A stretch of 64,000 nucleotides of DNA from Prorocentrum cordatum (taxonomy: Eukaryota > Sar > Dinophyceae > Prorocentrales > Prorocentraceae). The stretch lies in the NCBI GenBank assembly GCA_963575745.1, contig CAUYUJ010015686.1, positions 253,435-317,434 on the forward strand, given 5' to 3'. Position 1 is the first letter of the stretch; every line of letters starts with the position of its first letter. A model generated the notes under the pieces. It saw only the letters and a program-made list of their open reading frames with translations. It did no database searches and was not told where the DNA came from. This document shows, piece after piece, positions 42,260 to 51,119 of the stretch. Position numbers and translations under genes: made by a program.

Positions 42260-42518
42260 GTCATGATGCCCGTGAGCAAGTTCATCCAGGACCCGCGTGC
42301 CGCCAGTGAAGGGGGAGGTAGAGATGCTTCAGTCAGTCTGCAGAGAGTAGGTTTAGTGTCCGGCTCAGTCTCTTCTCGTTCGCCTCCTCCAGAGCCCCCG
42401 AGATCCCAGGGTTTAGGAGATAGCGGACCCAACGTAGCTCGTCCGGAGATCTCGGCTCAAAGCTCTGAGGAAGGTAAAAGCTTTGTTGAGGAGACAGCGT
42501 CGACTCGATCTGTGCAGG

Positions 42519-43373
42519 ATGTCGTCCGGGATTGGCTCCAAGTCCGTCAAGCCGATCTCCCAGAGGGTCAGGACGGCCAACAAGTTTCTCAAGAAGGGGG
42601 GCATCGACCTGACCATGCTGAGGGAGCGCGCCTCGGCGGCATTCCAGACGGGAGCTGCCGACGCCGAGATGGACGGGTGGGAGGAGCTCCCCGAGAGCAA
42701 GCAGATCAGCGAGAACTTCGAGAACTTGCTGAACCTGGAGGCCATGTCGGCTCAGGAGGAAGACTGGTTCTACGAGGGATACCAGGTGCTCCCAGTATGG
42801 CTTCAGAGGTGGAGGCGCTTCGGACTCCGGATCTTCTGGAACCTGCACGTATGCACCCAGATGTTCTTGGCAGTCACGGTGATGCCCTCGATGATTCGCG
42901 ACAAGGAGGATCCAGACTCGTGCCCGCACCCAGCTCATGCGCACTGGAGCGGGGTGAACCAGCACGGGAGGTACTCGAAGTGTATGGCGTGCAACAAGCC
43001 CCTGGGCTACATCCCATTCACGCCCGAGGAGAAGGAGGAGCAGCGCCAGAGGAAGGCCAAGAAAGATCGCGAGAAGGAGATCCGGGCCCAGTACAAGTAC
43101 GAGCTGAAGCCGAGGATCAAGGTGTACGACGGCGGGGACCCTTGGGTTCCAGATCCTCCCAGGCCACCTCCACCTCACGCCCGGGCGAAGCCACCCCCCC
43201 AGGGCATCCCGATGGTCTCGACGGCTCACGGCTACGTCCCGAGGAAGGCGCCCCCCCCGGAGATCCTGGAGGCTCAGAGCAGGCAGCGGACTCCCGGAGA
43301 ACGGCCGATGACGGTGCCGGAGATGCAGCGCGCGCTGTTCGACATGACGATGTGTTCAAGCTGGCCACCCTGA
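42519..43373 (+). CDS. accessory ORF between protease and pol, unknown function
   Basis: 284 codons from ATG 42519 (the frame opens further upstream at 42483). Basic N-terminus, then a Trp/Phe-rich hydrophobic stretch (QVLPVWLQRWRRFGLRIFWN then LHVCTQMFLAVTVM), a Cys/His cluster (CPHPAHAHWSGVNQHGRYSK then CMACN, C-x3-H-x2-H...H...C-x2-C), a Lys/Glu-rich helix and a Pro-rich tail. The cluster could bind zinc. The hydrophobic part could be a membrane segment, but Arg residues inside it argue for a packed helix instead. This is not part of the usual gag-PR-IN-RT-RH set. It may be one domain of a longer polyprotein whose frame is broken here. Confidence 0.55.
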   Translation: MSSGIGSKSVKPISQRVRTANKFLKKGGIDLTMLRERASAAFQTGAADAEMDGWEELPESKQISENFENLLNLEAMSAQEEDWFYEGYQVLPVWLQRWRRFGLRIFWNLHVCTQMFLAVTVMPSMIRDKEDPDSCPHPAHAHWSGVNQHGRYSKCMACNKPLGYIPFTPEEKEEQRQRKAKKDREKEIRAQYKYELKPRIKVYDGGDPWVPDPPRPPPPHARAKPPPQGIPMVSTAHGYVPRKAPPPEILEAQSRQRTPGERPMTVPEMQRALFDMTMCSSWPP

Positions 43374-43488
43374 TGTCTGCCATGAGCTCCGGAGTCTCTC
43401 CGAGCGGAGCGCTGGCGAGTGTGAAAGAGGAAGAGAAGGAAGCTTCAGGAGCCAGAGGCTCCGGAGGCTGAGCGACCAGAAGCAAGAA
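43374..43488 (+). other. frame-change zone
   Basis: After 43373 the protein-like reading continues in the other frame (VFKLATLMSAMSSGVSPSGA) to a stop at 43471, and then again in a third frame (RRLRRLSDQKQEVLDELARS). Two frame changes within about 120 bases. Confidence 0.5.
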
Positions 43489-44007
43489 GTGCTAGATGAG
43501 CTGGCTCGGAGCGGTCTTTATTCTGGGTATCCAGGGAATGTTTTCCTCAAGGATCTCGGGACCTTTCTGAATCGGTTCAAAAGGAAAGACGGTTTCAGAC
43601 AGCACTCCAAGGCCATCCTAGGGTTCGTTGGGCCCGATCTTCATAAGCACATCGGTCCGGCCGAACTGCGCACTACTTATCGCTGGCGCTCTCACCACCT
43701 AGGTGCTGAGGAGCGCGCTTCATTCTTTGCTGGCCTTGCGACGGCCTCGCGCGGAGTCGAAACCCCATCCCCCTGTCTCCCTCCCGCCCCCAGGTGGATC
43801 GAGATAGCTCGAGAGGGGGGTGAAATTCTGTTTTCAGGACTCTGGGTCGTGTCAGGGGCTTCTGAGATTCTCCAGGCGGTGGGCAATCCCGAAGGTGCGC
43901 AGGTCCAGGTTACCTTCTGGTGTGAGCAGCAGCCCGATCCGGGAGAAGAAGCCGAGGGGAGGAGCGAGGAGGTCGAGGAAGACAGGACCTGTGAGGAGAA
44001 GAGATAG
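43440..44007 (+). CDS. copia polyprotein segment of unknown role
   Basis: Open frame to TAG at 44007: QKQEVLDELARSGLYSGYPG, then NVFLKDLGTFLNRFKRKDGF, then HKHIGPAELRTTYRWRSHHL, ending in a Glu/Arg-rich tail. Codon use and composition resemble the flanking pol segments. I do not recognise the domain. It is probably the part of the polyprotein that precedes the methyltransferase-like domain. Confidence 0.5.
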
Positions 44008-44009
44008 GT

Positions 44010-45223
44010 TTTTATCGTTGAGGAAGACACCGGGAGAACAAAAAGCCGACACCAGCACCAAGAAAGTATTTGTTTCACGAAATGTCGAATTGCGTTTTGG
44101 ACCAGCGCGAGCCCGCCCTGGCCTGAGGAATCGCAGAGTGGGCGAGGAGGACGGGGGAAGGGAGACGTCGCGCAGCACGCAGGAGGGAAAGCAGGAAATA
44201 ACAAGTGCAAGCGAGAAGCGAAACTAGCGGGCGCTCTCGGGAGAAGAGGGAGAGAAGAGGGAAGGCTGCGGCATCCCCCATAGCTGAAGCTTCACTCCCC
44301 CCACCGCCGCCCTCCACCACGCCTACCCCCGCCCGCCCGCCCCCCTCTCATTCCCCCCACCCCTCACCCACCCTATGTCCGCCCGCGTCGCATCCCTGAC
44401 CCTCGTCTGGCCCGACCGACACCAAGGCCCGACGAGTTCGAATCCGCCGCTCTCTGCGAAAGGGGGCGGTGGCCGCCCGTCGCGGCCTGGGCATAAGACC
44501 GTGGCCCCCTCTTGACCCAAGCCCGCAGCCCGTGGCAACCTTCCGAAATCGTCGAGGGGTTCAGCTCGCACATGGGGCCGCCGTTCCAGTGGGGGTCTTG
44601 GTGCTGGTGTCGGCTGTTTGATGTTGCAGGGAACAAAAAGCCGGCACCAGCACCAAGACGCCACTGGAAAAGTTCGGAGCGCTTTCCCTGTGGGGGCTGA
44701 GCGACCCAACGAAGCCAAGAAAGCTTGAGATGGCTCGCATTGCTCTCCGAGTTTGCAAGCCACGGTGCTTCCATGATAGGGAAACGTCCCATGCAGCTCA
44801 TGGCGCCCCTGAGGCCCACGGGGCTCCCATGGCTCGCGGGGTTTCCAAGGCTCAGAAACCAGATGTGGCCCTGACGAGTCAGGGAGCCAATGGTGCCCGC
44901 GCGGCATGCTAGGCCAGCGCGGCGCGTTGGGCTTCTGCGCGTTGCGGCGCACGTTCGGCCTTCTGAAGCCCTTTGTGGAACTTGTGGGGTTCATGGGGCT
45001 GGCTGGGTTCGCACGGCCCGCGGGACTCGCGCGGCCCATGGAAATCCGAACGCTCACTTGGGGAACTGGAGACGGCCCGTTATGTTCCCACGCGCTCAGA
45101 GCTGGCATTCATCAACTCTGGACACGCGAACCCGAAGACACGGGCGACGGCATTCAACAGAGGCTGCAATGTTTTCTTTTCTAGTGGCTTCTTGGTGTTG
45201 GTGTCGGGTTCCTGTGCGCCTAA
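44010..45223. other. 1.2-kb non-coding insert with inverted copies of a 20-mer motif
   Basis: No protein-like frame joins 44007 and 45224. The motif AGCCGACACCAGCACCAAGA occurs in direct orientation near 44045 and 44640 and reversed near 44598 and 45190, each with small changes. Neighbouring copies are paired: the copies at 44598 and 44640, with CCAGTGG and CCACTGG outside them, form an 80-bp stem-loop around a loop that contains GATGTTGCAG. The copies at 44640 and 45190 share a longer match (AAGCCACTAGAAAAG). The insert could be one or two TIR elements or an intron-like insertion in pol. It also holds a (CCGCC)/(CCCTC) pyrimidine-rich part near 44290-44390. Confidence 0.5.
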
Positions 45224-46738
45224 CACAAGTTTACGGCCGCAGTCCTAGACTCTCGCCTAGATCTCGCTCCCGCGGAACCGTCGGTCCCCAGGGAGGTGAA
45301 GCAAGCTACCGCGCGTGCCTCAGGGGGTGTCGGGCTCAGGTCCGGGAGGAAGGCGCGCCGTCGCCTTATACGCTCCAAGGAGCGAGAGAGGGCCGGGACC
45401 CCAGTTCTAGAGATGTTCAGCCCCGCTAAGGTCACATCGGAGATCCGAAGGCGAGGACTCTCAGCGTCCGATCCTCTAGATGCCCTCCTGGGAACCGATC
45501 TTCTGGGTACTAAGGGCGAGCAGAAGCTCTGGAGGGAGCTCGAGGACGACCAACCGATGTTCGTCCCGATGACCCCCATGTGTAAAGCCTTCTCAGCGCC
45601 TCGTGCCTCCAACTGGGGGCGGATGGATCCCGAGAAGGAGAGGGAGGAGGAGGAGCGAGGACTAAAGGCTATGACCTTGTGTATGAAGGTTGCCGAGTAT
45701 CAAGTCAGTCAGGGTCGATATTTCGCCCTCGAACACCCATCGTCCGCGAGTTCCTGGGACCTCAGGTCGGTCGAAGTGCTCCTCGAAAAGCCCGAGGTGA
45801 GGATGTCTCGTTTGGATCAGTGTATGTACGGTTTGAACGTCGGGGACCTCGGCCCCAACCGAAAGCCGACCAGAATCATGTCCAACTCTCCCGAGCTTCT
45901 AGCACACTGCCAGAGAAGATGCACAGGGGATCATGTTCATGCCCCCCTCCTCGGCGGCGCGAGGACACATGCAGCTGAACGATTTCCTGACGCTCTGATC
46001 CAGAGCCTTGCCTCTGGGGTTGAGGACGGGGCATGGACCCATTACCGTCCCTCTTCCGATGCTAAGGGGGTTGAGTCGTCCGAGGAAGAGTTGGCCTTTC
46101 CTGTTGAAGAGAGGGATCCCGGTACTTCTGGGACCGAGGCCGAGAGGGAGGGTCCTCCGAGACCCCGGGGTCCTTCGGACTTCAAGAGAGTCCAGGAACT
46201 CGAACCTAGCCTCCAGGAAGAAGTCGAGCGTCTCCACGTCAACTTGGGTCATCCCTCGAACGAGGACTTCCTTCGTGCTTTGAGGATCGCAGGCACCAGG
46301 CAAGAGGTCCTAATGTGGGTGAAGGAGCGGTTCACCTGTGACCAATGTACTTCCCATTCTCGTTCCGGCTGGCGCCGGAAAGCTCACTTGCCCCATACGT
46401 ACGCTTTTAACAAAGTGATTGCCTTAGATCTCTTCTACTTGGATGTCGGCGGAAAAAGCACCCCAGTTTTGAATATCATTGACCATGGAACTTCGTTTCA
46501 ACAGTGCGCGTTGCTCACCGATGATACGGCGAAGACCGTATGGGCTGGCTTCTTGAGATGGTGGGTTAGGCCGTTTGGAGCCCCTGAAATTTTGCTTTGG
46601 CTTTGTGATGGAGGCGGAGAGTTCGAAGCCGCTTTCGCACGAGGATGCGAACATCTTGGAGTGATGCAGCACGTCATTCCAGCCAACTCGCCACATCAGA
46701 ATGGTAAATGCGAAAGACACGGAGGTTTGATCAAATAA
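45224..46738 (+). CDS. copia pol, part 1: methyltransferase-like domain, integrase
   Basis: The frame opens after TAA 45221 and ends at TAA 46736. At about 45400-45975 lies a Rossmann/DNA-methyltransferase-like domain: VLEMFSPAKVT (where C5 methyltransferases have a FxGxG loop), MTPMCKAFS (where they have PPCQxFS) and YFALEHPSSASSWDL (where they have ENV). This is followed by a Glu-rich linker. The integrase zinc domain has LHVNLGHPSNEDFL and FTCDQC (HHCC). The integrase core has VIALDLFYLD (first Asp), LWLCDGGGEFE (second Asp) and QNGKCERHGG (Glu), so the D,D,E triad is present. The TAA follows GGLIK directly. The same frame continues without change into part 2, so this stop is either a point mutation or a readthrough site. 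Confidence 0.8.
   Translation, partial: HKFTAAVLDSRLDLAPAEPSVPREVKQATARASGGVGLRSGRKARRRLIRSKERERAGTPVLEMFSPAKVTSEIRRRGLSASDPLDALLGTDLLGTKGEQKLWRELEDDQPMFVPMTPMCKAFSAPRASNWGRMDPEKEREEEERGLKAMTLCMKVAEYQVSQGRYFALEHPSSASSWDLRSVEVLLEKPEVRMSRLDQCMYGLNVGDLGPNRKPTRIMSNSPELLAHCQRRCTGDHVHAPLLGGARTHAAERFPDALIQSLASGVEDGAWTHYRPSSDAKGVESSEEELAFPVEERDPGTSGTEAEREGPPRPRGPSDFKRVQELEPSLQEEVERLHVNLGHPSNEDFLRALRIAGTRQEVLMWVKERFTCDQCTSHSRSGWRRKAHLPHTYAFNKVIALDLFYLDVGGKSTPVLNIIDHGTSFQQCALLTDDTAKTVWAGFLRWWVRPFGAPEILLWLCDGGGEFEAAFARGCEHLGVMQHVIPANSPHQNGKCERHGGLIK
46736..46738 (+). other. in-frame TAA splitting copia pol
   Basis: Context ATC AAA TAA GGT TTT. Both sides are in the same frame and continue the integrase C-terminal region (GFSKAALAVSPTSWEE follows). 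It is the only stop between 45224 and 50546 in this frame. Confidence 0.8.
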
Positions 46739-49700
46739 GGTTTTTCTAAGGCGGCGCTCGCCGTCAGTCCTACTTCTTGGGAAGAAACAGATCTGCTTCT
46801 GTGCGAAGTGGTTGCCAGTAAAAATCGAGGTTTTCACAGAGGCGGCTATAGTCCTTCGCAACTCGTTTTTGGCCAGAATCCCCGAATGCCCCGAAGTCTG
46901 TTGTCCGACGATCCCGTGGATCTAGTAGGCTGTGGCGATGTTTCGGCTAGGGCGGTGGATCTTGACACCGCCGCAGGCGAGTATGCCCGCCAACACCGCA
47001 TCCGCGAAGAGGCGCGTAAGGCCCTAGCCTCGTTGGACGCGAGATCGCGCCTGTCCGAGGCAGCACGGGCTCGTCCACATCACCAGCGAGAATTTCGCCC
47101 TGGCGATTGGGTATATGTATTCCGGAGAATCACAGCTTCGAATCGTTCGCACTCCCTGCAGCGGGATCGATGGACAGGTCCAGGCGTTGTTGTGTACCAG
47201 GCGGCGGGGGCCGGCGGAAGCACGGCTGGAGGCACAGTGTGGGTAGCGATGAGGGCGAAGTTATTAAAATGCACGGCGGAGCAAGTCCGACTTGCTACCC
47301 GGTCCGAGGCCATGGGCGCGGAGCTTCTCGATAGTTCGACGTTCGAGAAACTCAGAGAAGACATCCGATCTCCTGGAAAACGCCACGGCGCGGTGGATGT
47401 CACCGCTGAAGGACCCCCTCCCCCTGAGGCCGACGATCGACCCGATGTTGCTGAGGCTCAGGCTGTTCCTCCTGGAGATCCCCAGGGTCGCAGGCTGGCC
47501 ATCCCGGTCGTTCATCCCAGGGAGCGCAGAGGTTCCGAAGACACCCGGCTTCCTTCGGTGGCCGGGGACTCGGTGTTACCCCTGGTCGGTTCGGTCCCTT
47601 CGGAGGCGGGCTCGGCGGCCCGTGAGGGCCCGGCCAGCAGGGTCCCGGGAACGAGTCGCCACTCGGCTGAGATCGCCAGGAGACGAGCGGGGCCCGGGAC
47701 CTTCCCCGAGGCCGACAGTAAGAAGCCCCGACTCACCCCCGTGGAGGAATACCCCAGTACCCCCTCAGTAAGAGACAGAGTGGAGGCCATCCAGGCTGGA
47801 TCTCCGCAAGTCCCGGCAGGGCCAGCTGCTGAGGACCCCGTGCCTGCGGGAGCCGGCGCTGCGCCTGCCCGCCAGAGCGACGCTCTCCCCGAGTCTGGGA
47901 TCCCCGAGGTTGCGAGGGCACCTCTCGCGATCGGCTCCGGGAGGAGCATCTCAGTTCCTAGAGCCCGAGCCCGACCAGCCGAGCCGGCATCAGAGGCTAC
48001 CCGACACCGAAGTCGATCACCAGTTCACGATCCCGATCTTGGGGCGTTCCTGGGACACGCGGACGTCGGCGGTGAGGCTGCGGAAGCAGGAGGAAGTAAC
48101 TGGGAGGCTCCCGAGGACTTCCAGGACGAGCAGCTCCTTCGAGAGCTCCTAGAGTGGTCATCGGTGAAGGGGGCCCCCGATCTGGCAGCTTTCTTGGCAA
48201 GCTTAGGTCGAGTTGCGGAAGACGAGTCTGCGCAGGCTCACGAGACTTTATCTTTTGCTGCTTCCGCCCAGCAGACTCCTGCTACTAAGGTCAATCCGAG
48301 GGGCTCCGAGGTCAAGTTGAGAGATCTTACCCCAGCCGAAAGGGAACTTTTTGTGGCTTCGGACTGTAAAGAGTGGGAGTCTATGCTCGGCACGGGAGCC
48401 GTTAGAGTATTGACTCCGGCGGAGTCGCAGGCCGCGCGACGCCGCTACCCAGACTGGATCCTTTCTTCGAGAATGGTCAGGCGCTTCAAACCCCAGGAAG
48501 GAGTTGGAGCCCAGGCGACTGCAAAGTCGCGCTGGTGCGTGCATGGGCATCAAGACCGAGACAGCGAGACCCTCGAAGTCTATGCCCCCACCCCACAATC
48601 AGAAAGCGTCCTGACCTGTCTCCAGATTGCCGCGTGTTTCGGATGGACTGTGGCAATCGCTGATGCTAAGAACGCATTTTGCCAGTCTCAGCGCTTGGAG
48701 AGACCGAAAGGAGCCATCTTCGTGGAACCTTGTGCTGGACTCCCGGTGGCGTCGGATTGTCTTATAGAGTTGGTGGCCCCTGTGTACGGCCTCAATGATG
48801 CACCTCTCTTGTGGCGTCGTACGCTCACCGATTGGCTGATTTCTGAAGGATTCGTTAAATCGATGTTGGAGCCTTGTTTGTGGCTGAAGCGGGATAAGTT
48901 CGGCGCCCTCTCGGGTCTTGTCTTGATCGAGGTAGACGACTTGATCGTCACCGGGCGTTCACCGTTCCTGGAGGCGTTTCAGAAGGCGGCCACTTCTCGG
49001 CTCAACTTTGGAAAGTGGAAAGAGCACGAATCGGACTACTCTGGGCGCCACATAAAGCAATACCCCGATCGAATCACCGTGGACCAAGAGAAGTACATTA
49101 GAGAACAGTTGACGGTGATGCCCATCGATAAAAATCGTCGCTCGGACCCCGAGTCCCCCCTGACGGCCGCCGAGGTCAAGACGTACAGGGCCCTAGTGGC
49201 CCAGGTCCAATGGGTCGCTCGGGAGTCACGCCCCGACGTCGCGGGAGGTGCTTCGATCTTGGCGGGTGCCATGCCCTCCCCCCTCGTCTCGCACGCGATT
49301 TTGCTAGCTAAGGTGGGGAAGTATCTCAAGGCGACCGCCAGCCAGAAGTTGACGATCTGGGCCCTCGATCTGTTATCGCTCGTGTTCGTTTCGGCTTCGG
49401 ACGCGTCCGGCCCGGGGACCGCCAGCCGCGGAGGCTCCCAGGGGGCCTGGCTGGTCATGGCTTCGGATGCGACGATCAGAGTCAACCGTCGTGCTCGAGT
49501 CTCTCTTCTGTCGTGGCGCTCGCAACGTTTGAAGAGGGTCATCAGTTCCACCGTGGCGGCGGAAACGCTCTCACTTAGTGCCGCGATTGCCGAATCGCAA
49601 TGGTTACAGGTCTTGTGGCGGGACGCGGTGTTCGGAGATGTCTCGAGACCTCGCTGGGACTTGAACGCGTCGCCTTTCTCGGTCGTCATGTCCAGCTCTT

Positions 49701-50548
49701 GTGAGCTGAGTTCGCTGGCGTCGTCGTTGTCAGTCGTAGACGCAAAGTCGGTCTTTGACACCTTGTCTAAGAATGCCGCAGGCTCCAGATGTGATCGTAG
49801 GAACGCGATCGAACTCGCGATCGTGCGAGATGCCCTTAGCGCCACTGGGTCGCAAATACGGTGGCTCCCTCACGGGCGTATGCCCGCGGATCCCCTCACC
49901 CATGCCGATCCGGCCAAGGGCAACGTGGCTCTTCACGATTTACTCTGCCGTGGAACGCTGTGCCTCGTCGAGGAGGGAGAGCACCTCGGTGAGCGATCGC
50001 TCAACTTAGCTCTTAAATCTCGGTCACGTGGCGCCAGTCGTAGGGCCTTGCTTGAAGAAGCGACTAGGAGAGACCAAGGGGAGGAGAAGGAAACGAGAGA
50101 GGACGCTAGGAGGACTGGAGCTAAGGTCGAGTTTTCTGGTGTCTGCACGGCTTCCCGTTCTTCCCAGGACAAGAACACAGGAGGTGAGGAGGAGAGGAAG
50201 CCCGAGGAGTACGCTGAGCAGGAAGGAGGAGGAGAAGGCGGGAGAGAGGGCGTCCTGGAGGTTTCGGAGGGCACGACCGCCCAGGCTCGACTGCCGACCT
50301 TGGGAAGTCCGGCGTGGCGGCTGCGCCAGGAGCCCGGGCTGCCGGCGACCCTCGTCGCCGCCGAGGCGGGACCCGCGTGGGGAGGGTGGCCTCCCCACAT
50401 GCAGGATCCGCTAAAGTTGGGTCCGCTGTCCCCCTGTGGCCCTTCAGGGACTCACCCCATTCCCCCCTCGTCCCCCCTCTTCGTATCCTGCAGCCTTCTA
50501 GGCTTGGGGCGCGAGTCCGAGGACTCGCCTCAAGAGAGTTCGTGCTGA
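46739..50548 (+). CDS. copia pol, part 2: integrase C-terminus, RT, RNase H
   Basis: Reads on from part 1. First comes the end of integrase (GYSPSQLVFGQNPRMPRSLL), then an Ala/Glu/Pro-rich linker of about 400 residues. RT (RVT_2 type) runs about 48310-49060 with IADAKNAFCQSQ (first catalytic Asp) and LIEVDDLIVTG, where the usual YVDD is EVDD (both Asp kept). RNase H runs about 49380-49920 with FVSASDASG, SSTVAAETLSLSAA, VVDAKSVFD and WLPHGRMPADPLTH, the expected D-E-D-D set. A basic/acidic tail of about 190 residues follows. The stop at 50546 lies 120 bases inside the 3' LTR, so the last 40 residues are LTR-encoded. RT and RNase H appear intact. Confidence 0.85.
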   Translation, partial: GFSKAALAVSPTSWEETDLLLCEVVASKNRGFHRGGYSPSQLVFGQNPRMPRSLLSDDPVDLVGCGDVSARAVDLDTAAGEYARQHRIREEARKALASLDARSRLSEAARARPHHQREFRPGDWVYVFRRITASNRSHSLQRDRWTGPGVVVYQAAGAGGSTAGGTVWVAMRAKLLKCTAEQVRLATRSEAMGAELLDSSTFEKLREDIRSPGKRHGAVDVTAEGPPPPEADDRPDVAEAQAVPPGDPQGRRLAIPVVHPRERRGSEDTRLPSVAGDSVLPLVGSVPSEAGSAAREGPASRVPGTSRHSAEIARRRAGPGTFPEADSKKPRLTPVEEYPSTPSVRDRVEAIQAGSPQVPAGPAAEDPVPAGAGAAPARQSDALPESGIPEVARAPLAIGSGRSISVPRARARPAEPASEATRHRSRSPVHDPDLGAFLGHADVGGEAAEAGGSNWEAPEDFQDEQLLRELLEWSSVKGAPDLAAFLASLGRVAEDESAQAHETLSFAASAQQTPATKVNPRGSEVKLRDLTPAERELFVASDCKEWESMLGTGAVRVLTPAESQAARRRYPDWILSSRMVRRFKPQEGVGAQATAKSRWCVHGHQDRDSETLEVYAPTPQSESVLTCLQIAACFGWTVAIADAKNAFCQSQRLERPKGAIFVEPCAGLPVASDCLIELVAPVYGLNDAPLLWRRTLTDWLISEGFVKSMLEPCLWLKRDKFGALSGLVLIEVDDLIVTGRSPFLEAFQKAATSRLNFGKWKEHESDYSGRHIKQYPDRITVDQEKYIREQLTVMPIDKNRRSDPESPLTAAEVKTYRALVAQVQWVARESRPDVAGGASILAGAMPSPLVSHAILLAKVGKYLKATASQKLTIWALDLLSLVFVSASDASGPGTASRGGSQGAWLVMASDATIRVNRRARVSLLSWRSQRLKRVISSTVAAETLSLSAAIAESQWLQVLWRDAVFGDVSRPRWDLNASPFSVVMSSSCELSSLASSLSVVDAKSVFDTLSKNAAGSRCDRRNAIELAIVRDALSATGSQIRWLPHGRMPADPLTHADPAKGNVALHDLLCRGTLCLVEEGEHLGERSLNLALKSRSRGASRRALLEEATRRDQGEEKETREDARRTGAKVEFSGVCTASRSSQDKNTGGEEERKPEEYAEQEGGGEGGREGVLEVSEGTTAQARLPTLGSPAWRLRQEPGLPATLVAAEAGPAWGGWPPHMQDPLKLGPLSPCGPSGTHPIPPSSPLFVSCSLLGLGRESEDSPQESSC

Positions 50549-50612
50549 GCGACAAAACACGTTTTACCACCACCGTTTCTTGGCGCCATATCTTCTCCCT
50601 TATCCTGTGACA
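50427..50612 (+). repeat. 3' LTR of copia element
   Basis: 186 bp, TGTCCCCCTG...CCTGTGACA. I see no clean polypurine tract directly before it; the nearest purine-rich stretch, GTGGGGAGGGTGG, ends about 35 bases upstream, while CTAAAGTTGGGTCCGC abuts the LTR. Confidence 0.9.
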
Positions 50613-50965
50613 CCGGGACCTTGGGCGGAGCCCCCTCATAAGGGCCACGACGCGCTGTACTGGGTGTGGCGGACGCATGTGGGCACCCCCATTGGGGCCT
50701 TCGGTGCTTGCCCCTATGGGGCCACGAAGCGCTGTACTGGGTGTGGCGGACGCATGCGGGCACCACCACCGGGGCCGTCGGTGGAGCTTACTATGGGGCC
50801 ACGAAGCGCTGTACTGGGTGTGGCGGACGCATGTGGGCACCCCCACTGAGGCTTTCGGTGGAGCTCCCTATGGGGCCACGACGCGCTGTACTAGGTGTGG
50901 CGGACGCATGCGGGCACCCACCTGGGGCCTTCGCTGGAGCTCCCTATGGGGCCACGACACGCGTG
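50613..50965. repeat. 77-bp satellite, right part
   Basis: The landmark CTGTACTGGGTGTGGCGGAC recurs at 50655, 50732, 50809 and 50886, exactly 77 bases apart, continuing the array at 39955-40196. 77 is not a multiple of three, so no coding. Confidence 0.9.
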
Positions 50966-50989
50966 AGTGGTGTACCAAAGTGAGGGGGG

Positions 50990-51112
50990 TGACGGGAGGA
51001 GGGGGGAGGGAGGGGAGGAGGGGGCAGCGGGAGGAAGAGGAGGAGGAGGAGGAGGAGGAGGAGGAGGAGCAGGAGGAGGAGGAGGAGGAGGAGGAGGAGA
51101 AGGAGAAGTGAA
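50990..51112. repeat. (GGA)n microsatellite
   Basis: GGAGGAGGAGG runs with GGGGGAGGG before them. Confidence 0.9.
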
Positions 51113-51119
51113 CGCGGGG

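Larger units (their letters stand above)
40197..50612 (+). mobile_element. Ty1/copia LTR retrotransposon, about 10.4 kb
   Basis: Bounded by LTRs that begin TGT and end ACA, flanked on both sides by CCGG (a 4-bp target duplication). It lies inside a 77-bp satellite: joining the flanks at one CCGG gives a continuous satellite unit, so insertion postdates the array. Order of coding parts: gag with zinc knuckle, aspartic protease, an accessory ORF, an ORF of unknown role, a gap holding repeated motifs, a methyltransferase-like domain, integrase, RT, RNase H. Integrase before RT places it in Ty1/copia (Pseudoviridae-type), not Ty3. The LTRs differ by two substitutions and one 3-base indel, so insertion is recent, yet the coding region has several frame breaks. 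Confidence 0.9.

Noticed and set aside
44425-44440. tRNA B-box-like AGTTCGAATCC
   Set aside because: No matching A box, acceptor stem or cloverleaf could be built around it on either strand.
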